Origin: an uncultured Lachnospiraceae bacterium
GTDB lineage: Bacteria > Bacillota > Clostridia > Lachnospirales > Lachnospiraceae
Reading direction: 5' to 3'
DNA length: 64,000 bases
Assembly: GCA_944381575.1 (NCBI GenBank)
Contig: CALWLS010000006.1
Coordinates: 1-64,000, forward strand
Of this stretch, positions 1 to 8,250 are shown piece by piece. How positions within the stretch are numbered: position 1 is the stretch's first letter; each line of letters begins with the position of its first letter. Made by a program: the position numbers and the translations under genes. The notes beneath the pieces are model-generated. The model was given only the letters and a program-made list of their open reading frames with translations. It ran no database searches and was not told where the DNA came from.

Positions 1-696
1 AGCAAAAAATGGTTGTCCAAACCGGCATTGGACGAACAGGGAGCGCCTATTCTCCAGAAGAATGGCAAGCCGGTGCTGCGGAAGTCTTACAGCGTCCTCC
101 AGGATGATTTCTTCCAAGCCATGCGCAATGCCGGATATTCTGATGTGGAGCGTGGAGAACGAGGAAGTTCTGAGGAACATTTGACCGTAACCCAGTTCAA
201 GGTGGAACGGGAACAGGAGCGATTGGAACAACTCACCGCACAAACGCAGCAGAAAGAGCAGCAGGCAGCTTCTCTGGAAAAGAAGATTGAGAAGATTCAA
301 AAACAGCAGATTGCGGTTCAGGAAGTGGAGCAAATAGAACCTCATGCCGTTCCGTTTTCCTCAAAAGTCATGCTGGATCGTTCCGAATATGAAAACCTGG
401 CAGCTGCGGCAAAGAAGTTCTATGTCCAGGAGCGCAAGGAATCCAAGCTGCAAAAAGCTTTGGATGCAGCGTTGAAAATGATAAGTGAGTTGAAAGCAAA
501 GGTCGCCGCACTGACCGCAGAGCTGGCAGAGTACAAGTCTATTCGTGGTCAGCTTCACACAGCGGACTTGGAGAGAGAAAGTAGTGAGCTTCGTGGTAAA
601 CTCCGCAAATATGAAGATGTAATTTCTCGGCATAATTTGTGGTCGTATTTTTCACAGCATAGAAGAAGCGAAATTGATAGAGGAGAGTCGCGATAA
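1..696 (+). CDS. MobV/Pre-family relaxase, C-terminal part (5' truncated by window)
   Basis: The open frame runs in from base 1 without a start, and the TTG at 13 is internal. The residues SKPALDEQGAPILQKNGKPV, followed by a tyrosine/glutamine segment and a long Glu/Gln/Lys coiled coil (about residues 60-110 and 140-205), match the C-terminal region of plasmid recombination/mobilization (MobV, Pre) proteins of gut Firmicutes. The catalytic N-terminal relaxase domain is outside the window. MobV enzymes nick the transfer origin for conjugative mobilization. A 12-bp inverted repeat follows four bases after the stop. The family call rests on the tail only. Confidence 0.7.
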   Translation, partial: SKKWLSKPALDEQGAPILQKNGKPVLRKSYSVLQDDFFQAMRNAGYSDVERGERGSSEEHLTVTQFKVEREQERLEQLTAQTQQKEQQAASLEKKIEKIQKQQIAVQEVEQIEPHAVPFSSKVMLDRSEYENLAAAAKKFYVQERKESKLQKALDAALKMISELKAKVAALTAELAEYKSIRGQLHTADLERESSELRGKLRKYEDVISRHNLWSYFSQHRRSEIDRGESR

Positions 697-699
697 TTA

Positions 700-739
700 A
701 CAAACAGGAGGTTGGGTTTTCACCTGGCCTCCTGTTTGT
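700..739 (+). terminator. Hairpin after relaxase gene
   Basis: A perfect 12-bp stem (ACAAACAGGAGG at 700-711 with CCTCCTGTTTGT at 728-739) begins four bases past the relaxase stop. It lacks a clean T-run, so it could be a weak terminator or an mRNA-end stabiliser. Confidence 0.5.
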
Positions 740-870
740 CAAACAAGGCGGAGAAATATCTTATCTACAGCTATAAAACAAAGATGGAGCCAGTCTAAGT
801 TTGTTGATTTATGTGCCATTTTGTGGTACACTATTACACAAGTACACAATTAAATGTGTGTGAGAGGTAA

Positions 871-1032
871 ATGACTATGGCGGAAAGAAACATGGTGAAC
901 CTGACAATTACAATGACGAAGGAAGAGCGCAAGGCACTCAAACAGATTGCCCTGGATAGGGATATGACTGTTTCTGCCCTGCTGAGAGACTGGCTGAGGG
1001 AACACCTCGAAGAGGAAGAGGTTGAAAAATAA
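871..1032 (+). CDS. Small ribbon-helix-helix (CopG/Arc-like) protein, 53 aa
   Basis: ATG at 871 is preceded by GAGAGGTAA. The 53 codons read MTMAERNMVNLTITMTKEER, then KALKQIALDRDMTVSALLRD and an acidic tail. An N-terminal beta strand (VNLTITMT) followed by two helices is the ribbon-helix-helix layout of small DNA-binding proteins such as CopG or antitoxins. The stop TAA at 1030-1032 shares its last A with the ATG of the methyltransferase, so the two are translationally coupled. It may control the downstream methyltransferase/nuclease pair, as controller proteins of other R-M systems do; that role is inferred. Confidence 0.75.
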   Translation: MTMAERNMVNLTITMTKEERKALKQIALDRDMTVSALLRDWLREHLEEEEVEK

Positions 1033-2207
1033 TGGAGAAAAAGCAACGAAATTTGAATGCAGCTGCAAAAGCGAAGAAGGATGAGTTTTACACACAGTTG
1101 ACGGACATTGAAAAAGAAATGCGATACTATCGTAAACATTTTCGTGGAAAAACAATTCTGTGTAATTGCGATGATCCGTTTGAAAGCAACTTTTTCAAAT
1201 ACTTTGTATTGAATTTCAATCGCCTTGGTTTGACCAAACTAATTGCAACATGCTATTCCACATCGCCTATTATGGGAAGCCAGTTACACTATCATTTTGA
1301 TGAACACGGTCAAATGTCTTTTTCTTTTGGAGATACATCCAGAGATGACGGTGTAAAGCATCCATATAAGGCCGTCGTTAAACAAGTTTATGATAAGACT
1401 GGAGACGGCGGTGTCGATATGCTGGATGTTGTCGAACTGTTTAAGTCTGGCGAGAATGAGTTATCAGAACTTTCTGGAGATGGAGATTTCAGAAGTCCAG
1501 AATGCTTGAGTTTATTAGATGAAGCCGATATTGTCGTAACCAATCCTCCATTTTCTTTATTTCGAGAATATATCTCCACCTTGATGGAACACAGAAAGAG
1601 TTTTATCATCATAGGCAATGTGAATGCAATTACATATAAAGAATTTTTCCCATTACTTAAAGAAAACAAAGTATGGATCGGTGCGAGCATTCATTCAGGT
1701 GACCGTAAATTCTATGTTCCAGATGATTATCCATTGAGTGCAGCCGGGTGTGGTATTGATGAAGAGGGACGTCGTTTTATCCGAGTAAAAGGTGTCAGAT
1801 GGTATACCAATCTGGATATTAAACAAAGGCACGAGGAATTGATATTAGTAAAAAAATACACATCAAATGAGTATCCGCATTTTGAAAATTATGATGCAAT
1901 AAATGTGGACAAAACTGTGGATATTCCATGCGATTTTGACGGAGTGATGGGAGTCCCAATTACATTTATGGATAAATATAGTCCAGATCAGTTTGATATT
2001 ATCGGACTGGGAATTGCAAATTTGGGGTTGAGTATTGGGGTACAGCCGTATAAACCAGAGCATAAGGCATATCGCAAAGAAGTACAAAAGCGCGGAGCTG
2101 TGGATGGGGATCTATATATGCTAGATGAGAATGGTAACCCTGTTGTGCCATATGCGAGAGTGCTAATTCGCAATAAACACCCTGAACCGCGGAAAGAGGT
2201 GAAATGA
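1032..2207 (+). CDS. EcoRI-family adenine-specific DNA methyltransferase
   Basis: 391 residues. N-terminal [18 protein letters not shown] and the segment [17 protein letters not shown] (about residues 42-58) match the EcoRI methylase family. The catalytic motif [14 protein letters not shown] is present with NPPF at 171-174, which flips out and N6-methylates adenine using SAM. It starts on the stop codon of the ribbon-helix-helix gene and ends one base before the DUF262-HNH gene, so the three form one unit. Recognition of GAATTC is known for EcoRI itself but cannot be assumed here. It should protect host DNA from the partner nuclease. Confidence 0.9.
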   Translation: MEKKQRNLNAAAKAKKDEFYTQLTDIEKEMRYYRKHFRGKTILCNCDDPFESNFFKYFVLNFNRLGLTKLIATCYSTSPIMGSQLHYHFDEHGQMSFSFGDTSRDDGVKHPYKAVVKQVYDKTGDGGVDMLDVVELFKSGENELSELSGDGDFRSPECLSLLDEADIVVTNPPFSLFREYISTLMEHRKSFIIIGNVNAITYKEFFPLLKENKVWIGASIHSGDRKFYVPDDYPLSAAGCGIDEEGRRFIRVKGVRWYTNLDIKQRHEELILVKKYTSNEYPHFENYDAINVDKTVDIPCDFDGVMGVPITFMDKYSPDQFDIIGLGIANLGLSIGVQPYKPEHKAYRKEVQKRGAVDGDLYMLDENGNPVVPYARVLIRNKHPEPRKEVK

Positions 2208-2208
2208 T

Positions 2209-3318
2209 ATGCAGATCAATGAACTAAAAGTGACTGTCGGTGAAGTTTGTGAGGGATACTTCAACGACGCAGAAGAAGGTGTTGTCGGTTACGATGAGCG
2301 CCTCGATATAAGACCGAAGTATCAGCGCGAGTTCGTCTACAAGGACGCGCAGCGTGATGAAGTCATTCGCACTGTCATGAAGGGCTTACCGCTCAACGTG
2401 ATGTACTGGTGCAAGGTGAAGAAAGAGGACGGCTCCAACGGGTTCGAGGTACTGGACGGCCAGCAACGCACGATTTCTCTGTGCGAATACGTGGACGGCT
2501 CTTTCTCTGTGGATGACAAGTATTTTTATAATCTGCCAGCCGACAAGAAACAGCAGATTCTTGACTATCCCCTGTTTGTGTATGTCTGTGATGGTACGGA
2601 CAGCGAAAAGCTGGAATGGTTCCGTATTATCAACATTGCAGGCGAAGAATTGACCGATCAGGAGCTGCGGAACGCCGTCTATGCCGGTAGCTGGACTTCT
2701 GACGCAAAGCGGTATTTCTCTAAGACCGGCTGCGCAGCAGGTACGCTGGCTGGTGATTATTTGAAAGGCGCTTCTATCCGTCAGGAATACCTTGAAACGG
2801 CTATTTTCTGGGCAGCCAGTGCTGAAGGAAAAACCATTGAAGCGTATATGGCTGAACATCAGAACGACCCAAGTGCGGTGCAGCTGTGGAACTATTTCCG
2901 CTCTGTGATCGACTGGGTACAAGCGATTTTCCCGAAAAAGCGCAAAGAAATGAAAGGACTGCCGTGGGGCCTTTTCTACAATCAGCATGGCAAGCGGACA
3001 GACCTTGACCCCAAGAAGCTGGAAACAGAAATTCAGCGACTCATGGGTGATGAAGATGTGACCAAAAAATCCGGTATTTATGAGTACCTGTTGACTGGCG
3101 AAGAAAAGAAACTGTCAATCCGTTCCTTTGACCGTCGGGATGCTCTGGCTGCTTACGAGAAGCAAGGACACAAGTGTGCTATTTGTGGTGAAGAATTTGA
3201 GTTTGAGCAGATGCACGCCGATCATATAACGCCGTGGAGCAAAGGCGGCAAGACGACGCCTGATAACTGTCAGATGCTCTGCCGGGATTGTAATCTGAAA
3301 AAGGGTGCGCAGGAATAA
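2209..3318 (+). CDS. DUF262 and HNH domain endonuclease, probable restriction partner
   Basis: 369 residues. An N-terminal DUF262 (ParB/Srx-like) domain carries the DGQQRT motif at residues 83-88. The C terminus is an HNH nuclease with CAIC (323-326), HADHITPW (336 onward), a central Asn-containing loop and CRDCN (358-362) forming the zinc knuckle and metal site. DUF262-HNH fusions resemble GmrS/GmrD-type and other restriction nucleases. Its start lies one base after the methyltransferase stop, which supports an R-M pair. GC content is higher than that of the genes that follow, hinting at separate origins. Cleavage specificity is unknown. Confidence 0.85.
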   Translation: MQINELKVTVGEVCEGYFNDAEEGVVGYDERLDIRPKYQREFVYKDAQRDEVIRTVMKGLPLNVMYWCKVKKEDGSNGFEVLDGQQRTISLCEYVDGSFSVDDKYFYNLPADKKQQILDYPLFVYVCDGTDSEKLEWFRIINIAGEELTDQELRNAVYAGSWTSDAKRYFSKTGCAAGTLAGDYLKGASIRQEYLETAIFWAASAEGKTIEAYMAEHQNDPSAVQLWNYFRSVIDWVQAIFPKKRKEMKGLPWGLFYNQHGKRTDLDPKKLETEIQRLMGDEDVTKKSGIYEYLLTGEEKKLSIRSFDRRDALAAYEKQGHKCAICGEEFEFEQMHADHITPWSKGGKTTPDNCQMLCRDCNLKKGAQE

Positions 3319-3363
3319 GTTGTCTGTTCAGCATGAAGTTGTCACGAACGGCTTGAGCTATAA

Positions 3364-3462
3364 CCTGAGAAATGTGAAGAAGAAAAGCGTGGGTTGATAG
3401 AACTCCGTGACTGGGCTCCTGCCCATGCTGATGAATGGACTGGCACGGGTGGAATGAGGTGA
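3364..3462 (+). pseudogene. Possible gene remnant between HNH nuclease and next gene
   Basis: Between in-frame stops at 3361 and 3460 the frame reads GLIELRDWAPAHADEWTGTG in its middle, with a composition that looks coding and no good start. It may be the 3' tail of a gene replaced by neighbouring cargo. No family was recognised, and chance cannot be excluded at this length. Confidence 0.25.
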
Positions 3463-3466
3463 AAAG

Positions 3467-4327
3467 ATGAGACGGAATTTTGCCCAAATTCTAAAAGAAG
3501 CTAAAATTGATATAAAATCAGAATATCAGAAGTTATATGGTATGCTTTATGATCGCAGTATTCAAGTGTCAAACACCAAACGGATCTCTGCGTACGACGA
3601 ATTGAGCGATTATTTTCTGGGATTCTATTTTCGTGGGACCTGTTTGTCTATAGAGGAGTTTAATAATGTAAACGGGTTTCACTTTGAGAAAGAGCCAGAA
3701 CCTTTTAGTATTGATAACTTGATTCTGTTATGTGAGTATATTGAAAATATGCTTATGGGGTACCAAAGCGCACAGTGTGCTTCTGGAGTTGGATATTTAC
3801 CAATGCCACAACCAGCAATTAACGTTCAGTTTTACTTAATGCAAATTGCTCAGATTATCGAAAAAATAGGGTATATGCCTTTAAATCAAGATGGTTTTGT
3901 AATATATGTTGAGAAATCGCCTGCGGCAATTTCTGTTGCGGAAAGTGAGCAGATTCCAAAAGAAATATCGTATAAGATGATTTCCTATAACCATCATAGC
4001 ATGAGGGGAAATTTACAAGAAAAGAAAAATACGATTTTGAAGCTTGCAGAACTATTGGAAGCCAAGCGGACTGAATTAGCTAAAGTTGATAGCAGATTTT
4101 GCAGTGATATCTTTTATTTGTTCAATAATTTGAACATTCGTCATAATAATGTTGATCCTTCCATAAACGGAAAGTTCAAACAAGCGGTTGCAGACATGCC
4201 TCCAGAAAAATTAGAACACTGGTATGATGAAACATATCAAATGTGTCTCCTCGCTTTTTTACGGTTGGAACAAGCAGATCGTAAGATAGAATTTGATAAA
4301 TTAAAAAGTGTAATTGAAAGCAATTAA
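3467..4327 (+). CDS. Unrecognised 286-aa protein in the accessory block
   Basis: ATG at 3467 is preceded by GAGGTGAAAAG. The protein is soluble, with no signal peptide or membrane segment, and mostly helical in appearance. The C-terminal third holds a Lys/Glu-rich helix, then FNNLNIRHNNVDP and a segment with Trp and many Leu/Glu. An Arg-His pair after a helix is loosely reminiscent of HEPN RNases, but the spacing does not clearly fit Rx4-6H. It is AT-rich compared with the preceding HNH gene. Its position between a restriction nuclease and an EEP nuclease suggests a defence or accessory role; I do not recognise the family. Confidence 0.7.
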   Translation: MRRNFAQILKEAKIDIKSEYQKLYGMLYDRSIQVSNTKRISAYDELSDYFLGFYFRGTCLSIEEFNNVNGFHFEKEPEPFSIDNLILLCEYIENMLMGYQSAQCASGVGYLPMPQPAINVQFYLMQIAQIIEKIGYMPLNQDGFVIYVEKSPAAISVAESEQIPKEISYKMISYNHHSMRGNLQEKKNTILKLAELLEAKRTELAKVDSRFCSDIFYLFNNLNIRHNNVDPSINGKFKQAVADMPPEKLEHWYDETYQMCLLAFLRLEQADRKIEFDKLKSVIESN

Positions 4328-4393
4328 TTGTTCCTGGAGCATGTGTATAGGAATTTGTGGGAGTAATACCCGACAAGGGGAGCTGTTGGCACT

Positions 4394-4495
4394 ATGATAA
4401 TAAGCAAGATGCTACGGTCTCTATGGCAAAATGCAAAAGAGTTATTACTTAAAAGTCAGCAGAACAATTTAATGTGCAGGGGGGTGATAAGATGA
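4394..4495 (+). CDS. Possible 33-aa upstream ORF coupled to the EEP gene
   Basis: ATG at 4394 opens 33 codons (MIISKMLRSLWQNAKELLLK and a short tail) whose TGA at 4493-4495 overlaps the ATG of the EEP gene in the ATGA arrangement. AAGGGGAG lies about 12 bases upstream of its start. It could be a coupling leader peptide or chance. Confidence 0.25.
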   Translation: MIISKMLRSLWQNAKELLLKSQQNNLMCRGVIR

Positions 4496-5295
4496 ATTTG
4501 TTATACTGGAATTTAAAGTCCAACAAAAACGAAGAATATATTGCCCTCCTGCTTAAAGAGCACTCCATTGATATTGCAATTTTTTCAGAATACTCTGGCA
4601 CTGACTTCCGTACTATTACGCATACATTGTTATCAGACACTTATCGGTTTTATCAAGGATATGGTGGCTGTGAAAAAGTGGTGATGCTCGCCAAGAAGAC
4701 TGTACAGGTAGAAATCAATCGTGAGCATAGTAGGTATGTATTATACTCTGTTATCTCTGATTCATCTAAGTATATAGTTGCGGGGACCCATCTACCATCA
4801 AACCCGCATACCGATGCGGATGGAAGAAAAATGGTTATCCGAGAACTGATTGCCGATTTAAAAGAACAAGAGAAAATACATAAACATTCTTATTCGATAA
4901 TTATTGGTGATCTAAATGCAAGTCCATTTGATGAAGAACTTATCCAGAAGGACGCATTTAATGCAGTTTTATATAAAGAAGTAATTCAAAATAAGAGCGA
5001 GATAGTATATCAACACAGAAAATTCAGATTGTTGTATAATCCTACATTAAATCATATATCGGAAACAAATCATCAGTATGGATCTTTTTACTATACAGGA
5101 GATTCAAAGAGTTTGTATTGGTACTGCTATGATCAAATTCTTATGACACGGGATTTGGTGGATAAATTTCAAGGCATGGAGTATTGTCAATCGATAAATG
5201 GGAAATCATTGTTAAAAAAGATTTCTCCCAATAAAGCTATCAGTGACCATTTACCGTTAGTGGCTAAATTCGAAAGGAGTGTTAATGATGAATGA
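4492..5295 (+). CDS. Endonuclease/exonuclease/phosphatase (EEP) family protein
   Basis: The ATG at 4492 is chosen over an in-frame GTG 18 bases upstream because GGGGGGTGATAAG sits directly before it. The 267-residue protein has the EEP (DNase I-like) signature: WN near residue 6, SEY at 32-34, GTHLPS at 98-103, GDLNASP at 139-145 and SDHLP at 251-255, supplying Asn, Glu, Asp/Asn and His of the metal-dependent active site. It hydrolyses phosphodiester or phosphomonoester bonds; the substrate is unknown. It overlaps the next gene by 11 bases, so the two are probably co-translated. No signal peptide is seen, so it acts in the cytoplasm. Confidence 0.85.
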   Translation: MNLLYWNLKSNKNEEYIALLLKEHSIDIAIFSEYSGTDFRTITHTLLSDTYRFYQGYGGCEKVVMLAKKTVQVEINREHSRYVLYSVISDSSKYIVAGTHLPSNPHTDADGRKMVIRELIADLKEQEKIHKHSYSIIIGDLNASPFDEELIQKDAFNAVLYKEVIQNKSEIVYQHRKFRLLYNPTLNHISETNHQYGSFYYTGDSKSLYWYCYDQILMTRDLVDKFQGMEYCQSINGKSLLKKISPNKAISDHLPLVAKFERSVNDE

Positions 5296-5821
5296 TTTAT
5301 GGCCTGATTTTGATATGACAGAACAGTCTGAAGCCAATAATGCTCTAAAAATCCTGCGTGAACAATCACGTGCTTTAGCAAAAAAAATGGGCAATAAAGT
5401 AAAAGCAACCTTTAGTAAGATACAGTACACGGAAACTCTAAGTGGTCTGACATCAGCTTTAAGCGTAGTGGCAACGTTAAGTGCTGCAACTCAAGTGAAA
5501 AGAGAAGAGGTATTAGAAGAGGATTTAACAGGAAAAACTAATATTTCTGATGTGTTGAAAGAACAGTATTATAAATTTGAAATTTATAATGAAAAGTATC
5601 GATTTAGGTTGTTTACTTATACCTACACCCCAATATATCCAAATAAGATGTTACTTGACGAAAATATTGCGAAAGAAATTGATGAAAAGCAAGAAGTTTC
5701 CGTGGAAAATGATCAGGAACTTATTGATCTTCTTCGGTCGATTTTTTCAAGCCAACGAGTTGCACGTATCATTAGGATGATGGTTTTGGAAATGGAAGGC
5801 GATGATAAGAAAACAAACTAA
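5285..5821 (+). CDS. Unrecognised 178-aa partner of the EEP nuclease
   Basis: AAAGGAG at 5273-5279 places the start at ATG 5285 (or 5288) rather than the GTG at 5279. The protein begins MMNDLWPDFDMTEQSEANNA and has a short hydrophobic stretch around residues 45-60 (LTSALSVVATLSAAT), then a beta-rich middle (YKFEIYNEKYRFRLFTYTYT) and an acidic C-terminal helix. It overlaps the EEP gene in a different frame, which indicates a tight two-gene unit. I recognise no family. A sensor, inhibitor or substrate-binding partner for the nuclease is possible but inferred from position only. Confidence 0.7.
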   Translation: MMNDLWPDFDMTEQSEANNALKILREQSRALAKKMGNKVKATFSKIQYTETLSGLTSALSVVATLSAATQVKREEVLEEDLTGKTNISDVLKEQYYKFEIYNEKYRFRLFTYTYTPIYPNKMLLDENIAKEIDEKQEVSVENDQELIDLLRSIFSSQRVARIIRMMVLEMEGDDKKTN

Positions 5822-5899
5822 AACAACCTCTCCTTCACCCAATCAACCTATTTTGACCCAAGAAATTGGTAGGAAAAAGCAAATTTTATTCTAACAAAA

Positions 5900-5932
5900 A
5901 GTGAGCCGAGCAATATTGTTGCTTGGCTCACT
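5900..5932 (-). terminator. Bidirectional hairpin between convergent genes
   Basis: The stem AGTGAGCCGAGCAA (5900-5913) pairs with TTGCTTGGCTCACT (5919-5932). On the minus strand it is followed by a run of T, fitting termination of the DUF6061-like gene; it also follows the EEP partner gene on the plus strand. Confidence 0.75.
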
Positions 5933-5937
5933 AAAAA

Positions 5938-6198
5938 TTAACTGTAGTTGTCCAACTCTAAGCTATGGGGGCTGACTATATCTTTAAGATAATTGATTAA
6001 TGTGCCACCCAACACCATCTGTGTATAGGACAATGGATCGTTATAGATCAGCCAGTCCAGTTCTACCCGGGCGTGGGGAGAGTAGCCAAATTCATCCTCA
6101 ACAGCGATACAGTCAATGCTTAGGATTTCTCCATCTGCATATCGTAGCTCGACACAAGCAGTGTCTATGTTAAACTTACAGGAAAGCAATATATCCAT
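5938..6198 (-). CDS. Small DUF6061-like protein of mobile elements, 86 aa
   Basis: The open frame extends upstream to 6309, but GCAAAGGAGAAAAC directly before the ATG at 6198 marks the real start. The protein begins MDILLSCKFNIDTACVELRY and continues with a WLIYNDPLSYTQMVL segment. Small proteins of this type are common on conjugative and mobilizable elements of gut Firmicutes and resemble DUF6061. The function is unknown. It sits alone at the right end of the accessory block, convergent with the EEP partner gene. Confidence 0.65.
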   Translation of the reverse strand: MDILLSCKFNIDTACVELRYADGEILSIDCIAVEDEFGYSPHARVELDWLIYNDPLSYTQMVLGGTLINYLKDIVSPHSLELDNYS

Positions 6199-6539
6199 TT
6201 TGTTTTCTCCTTTGCTGTTTTGAAAAATTGAGGTGACTCCAAGAACAGCAACCAAGTTTTTTTCCTTACTGTTGTCCTGCGTCGCCCTGGGCAGCGATAC
6301 GCAAGGCACACATAAGGAGCAAAACCTGCTTTTCGTGCGTCATGCACGAGGACGAAAATTAGAATCTGGTGTGCAGAAAAACCGCAGTATTAAGCCAAAA
6401 ATCAGGTGGAAAGAGAAGGGATTACCGGATGTTTGGCAGGGACAGCACCAAGTCCTTGAAGTTCAGCAAGCGCTAATCTCACTTACCAAAGAGATAATCA
6501 TTTCTTACAACAGAATCCACAAAAACAGGATCTATATAT
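6199..6539. other. Intergenic stretch at the accessory/chromosome junction
   Basis: About 340 bases between the DUF6061-like gene and the terminator at 6540. An open plus-strand frame at 6233-6604 shows no recognised protein and runs through the terminator hairpin. A short inverted repeat TCGTGC/GCACGA lies at 6333-6349. I see no supported gene. The integration junction probably lies here. Confidence 0.4.
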
Positions 6540-6570
6540 CCCGGAAGGTCTCAGATCTTCCGGGTTTTTT
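6540..6570 (+). terminator. Rho-independent terminator
   Basis: CCCGGAAG (6540-6547) pairs with CTTCCGGG (6557-6564), followed by six T. No gene on the plus strand ends just before it. It may be the terminator of a chromosomal gene separated from its body by the insertion. Confidence 0.8.
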
Positions 6571-6587
6571 AATACTGCTTATGACAA

Positions 6588-6662
6588 AAAGTGATCATCT
6601 CTGACTTTAAGCTGTTCTCTCTAAAGATTAAAGTAAAGCCTAAAGACAGGAATGATCACTTT
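6588..6662 (-). terminator. Long-stem terminator after the SseB-family gene
   Basis: AAAGTGATCAT (6588-6598) and ATGATCACTTT (6652-6662) form an 11-bp inverted repeat. Read on the minus strand, downstream of the SseB-family stop, the hairpin ends in CACTTTTTG. Confidence 0.5.
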
Positions 6663-6681
6663 ATCTGGTCTGATTTTAAAT

Positions 6682-7638
6682 TTATTTTTCTTCTGGAATA
6701 AATCTCTTATCTGCCGCAAGTTTCTGCACTGATTTTTTCAGCATAGGCAGTTTTACGCCGGCAGGGTTGACGATAATGCCGTCAAGCTTTGCCTTATCGT
6801 TGATGAATGCAGCAACTATCTCCCTGTACGGCATGGCCCTGTAAGGGACCTTCTGCTCAGGCTGTCCGCGAAATGCCTTTTTGAGCTCGTTTATATCCGT
6901 AAATATAGGAAGCATCAGGCGGCCTTCTTTATCCTTAAGGACTGCCGGAACGAATTTCTTAACATGCTCTGAGCCGCTTTCGCCGCTCTTTCCATCCGCA
7001 TCGGCAGTGGCGGCATTGTTATCTGTAGCTGCTCCAGTATCTGTACCGGATGCCGCATTATCAGGGCTGTCTGCATTTTCAGCGGCGCCTTCGGCTGCAG
7101 CAGTCTTATCCTTAAGCTCGGTAAACGCTAAATAAAAGCTGGAATTTGCTATATCCCTTAAAGCCTCTGTCTGATATTCATTTAAAAGCTGAGGGTCTCT
7201 CTTGGGACTGTCAGGCCTTTTCATGAGCTCCTGTACAAGATAGACCATGCTGATCTGGGCAGGCCTATTGATAAGATAAGGCTTACCGTCGGGACTCTTG
7301 ACATTAGGATCTATGCGGACCATCTGCTCCGTCTCGATTATCATGCTTTCCTCTTCAAGATTGAACTTGATGGCGTCTATTCCAAGGTAAAGGGTATCGA
7401 TGAGGACGGAAACTATCTGATCCTTATTGATCTTCATTGCGGTCTTGGGACCAAGGCCCTCCGCCGTCAGCGCCTTGGCGTCGGCCAGTGCCATCTCCTC
7501 GGAAAAATACAATGAAGCATAGTCAAGCATGGTGTCGTCGGTGTCACACCTGACATAAGGTACTATTGAGTTGGTGTTAAAGATCATATAAACATGATCT
7601 TCGTTCTGTAATCGGTTGAATGCATCTTTTATCGTCAT
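6682..7638 (-). CDS. SseB family protein
   Basis: 318 residues, with ATG at 7638 behind GGAGGATCAAG. The C-terminal part (about 223-318) matches the SseB domain, with VPAVLKDKEGRLMLPIFTDI and a GIIVNPAG segment near the end. The N-terminal half has a related layout. An Ala/Asp/Gly-rich linker (about 178-222) separates the two, and its repetitive GC-rich coding differs from its surroundings. SseB-domain proteins in Firmicutes are cytoplasmic and of unclear function, so no activity can be assigned. It is transcribed divergently from trxA, sharing the interval 7639-7816. Confidence 0.8.
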   Translation of the reverse strand: MTIKDAFNRLQNEDHVYMIFNTNSIVPYVRCDTDDTMLDYASLYFSEEMALADAKALTAEGLGPKTAMKINKDQIVSVLIDTLYLGIDAIKFNLEEESMIIETEQMVRIDPNVKSPDGKPYLINRPAQISMVYLVQELMKRPDSPKRDPQLLNEYQTEALRDIANSSFYLAFTELKDKTAAAEGAAENADSPDNAASGTDTGAATDNNAATADADGKSGESGSEHVKKFVPAVLKDKEGRLMLPIFTDINELKKAFRGQPEQKVPYRAMPYREIVAAFINDKAKLDGIIVNPAGVKLPMLKKSVQKLAADKRFIPEEK

Positions 7639-7728
7639 CTTGATCCTCCGGATATAATCATATCAGAAAATGTACTCTTGTGATATTAAATTTGTATTTT
7701 AATTCTTTGAAATCCCTGTAATATCATC

Positions 7729-7757
7729 TTGTAATATTACGAGGTATATGCCATAAT
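7729..7757 (+). promoter_or_regulatory. Probable sigma-A promoter of trxA
   Basis: TTGTAA (7729-7734), 17 bases, CATAAT (7752-7757), then about 60 bases to trxA. The palindrome GTAATATTAC overlaps the -35 box. Confidence 0.5.
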
Positions 7758-7816
7758 ATTTTTAGAAGGATTTTAATTCTAATTTTGTAAATGCAAAGAT
7801 AAGGAGGATTAAATAT

Positions 7817-8125
7817 ATGATCCATATTATAAAAAATGATAACTGGGACGAGGCTCTTAAGGCTAAGAAGGCTGTGGTGGATTTTTCAGCAGAGTGGTGC
7901 GGACCATGCAAGATGCTTGGCCCGGTACTTAACGAGCTTTCTGAGGAAATGCCGGAGGTGGAGTTTTATAACGCGGATACGGACCAGAACATGCAGCTTG
8001 CCATTAAAAACGGCATATCCAGCATACCCGCGCTGTTCCTTTTAGAGGACGGAAAGGTCAAGGATACCATGGTAGGGTTCATGCCTAAGGAAGCGGTAAA
8101 GGACTGGATCAACAAGGCAAGATAA
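7817..8125 (+). CDS. trxA: Thioredoxin
   Basis: 102 residues, the normal thioredoxin length. The active site WCGPC is at residues 27-31, preceded by the conserved VDFSA strand; the cis-proline loop SIPALF lies at about 73-78. It reduces protein disulfides in the cytoplasm and would be re-reduced by a thioredoxin reductase, possibly the TrxB-like flavoprotein encoded at 9199-10086. AAGGAGG lies before the ATG. It is followed by a HAD phosphatase after 125 bases. Confidence 0.97.
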   Translation: MIHIIKNDNWDEALKAKKAVVDFSAEWCGPCKMLGPVLNELSEEMPEVEFYNADTDQNMQLAIKNGISSIPALFLLEDGKVKDTMVGFMPKEAVKDWINKAR

Positions 8126-8250
8126 GACGCTGTAAAATTTTGCATAAATTTTTCATTATCCTTAATTTTACCGGGTTGCTTAGGGACATTCGCATGTGAT
8201 AATGTAAAAAGGACGAAAGATGTGAATGATGAGATTTAAGGGGAAATGAT

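Larger units (their letters stand above)
1..6535. mobile_element. End of an integrated mobilizable element carrying R-M and putative defence genes
   Basis: The block starts inside a MobV/Pre-type relaxase gene and carries a ribbon-helix-helix gene, an EcoRI-type methyltransferase, a DUF262-HNH nuclease, unrecognised genes, an EEP nuclease and a DUF6061-like gene. None of these are core genes. Genes at 3.4-5.8 kb are clearly more AT-rich than the metabolic genes after 6.6 kb. The left end lies outside the window. The right limit is inferred to fall between the DUF6061-like gene and the terminator at 6540-6570. No integrase or attachment repeat was recognised, so the boundary is approximate. 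Confidence 0.55.

Noticed and set aside
6233-6604. 123-codon plus-strand frame at the accessory boundary
   Set aside because: It reads through a strong terminator hairpin and shows no recognisable family.
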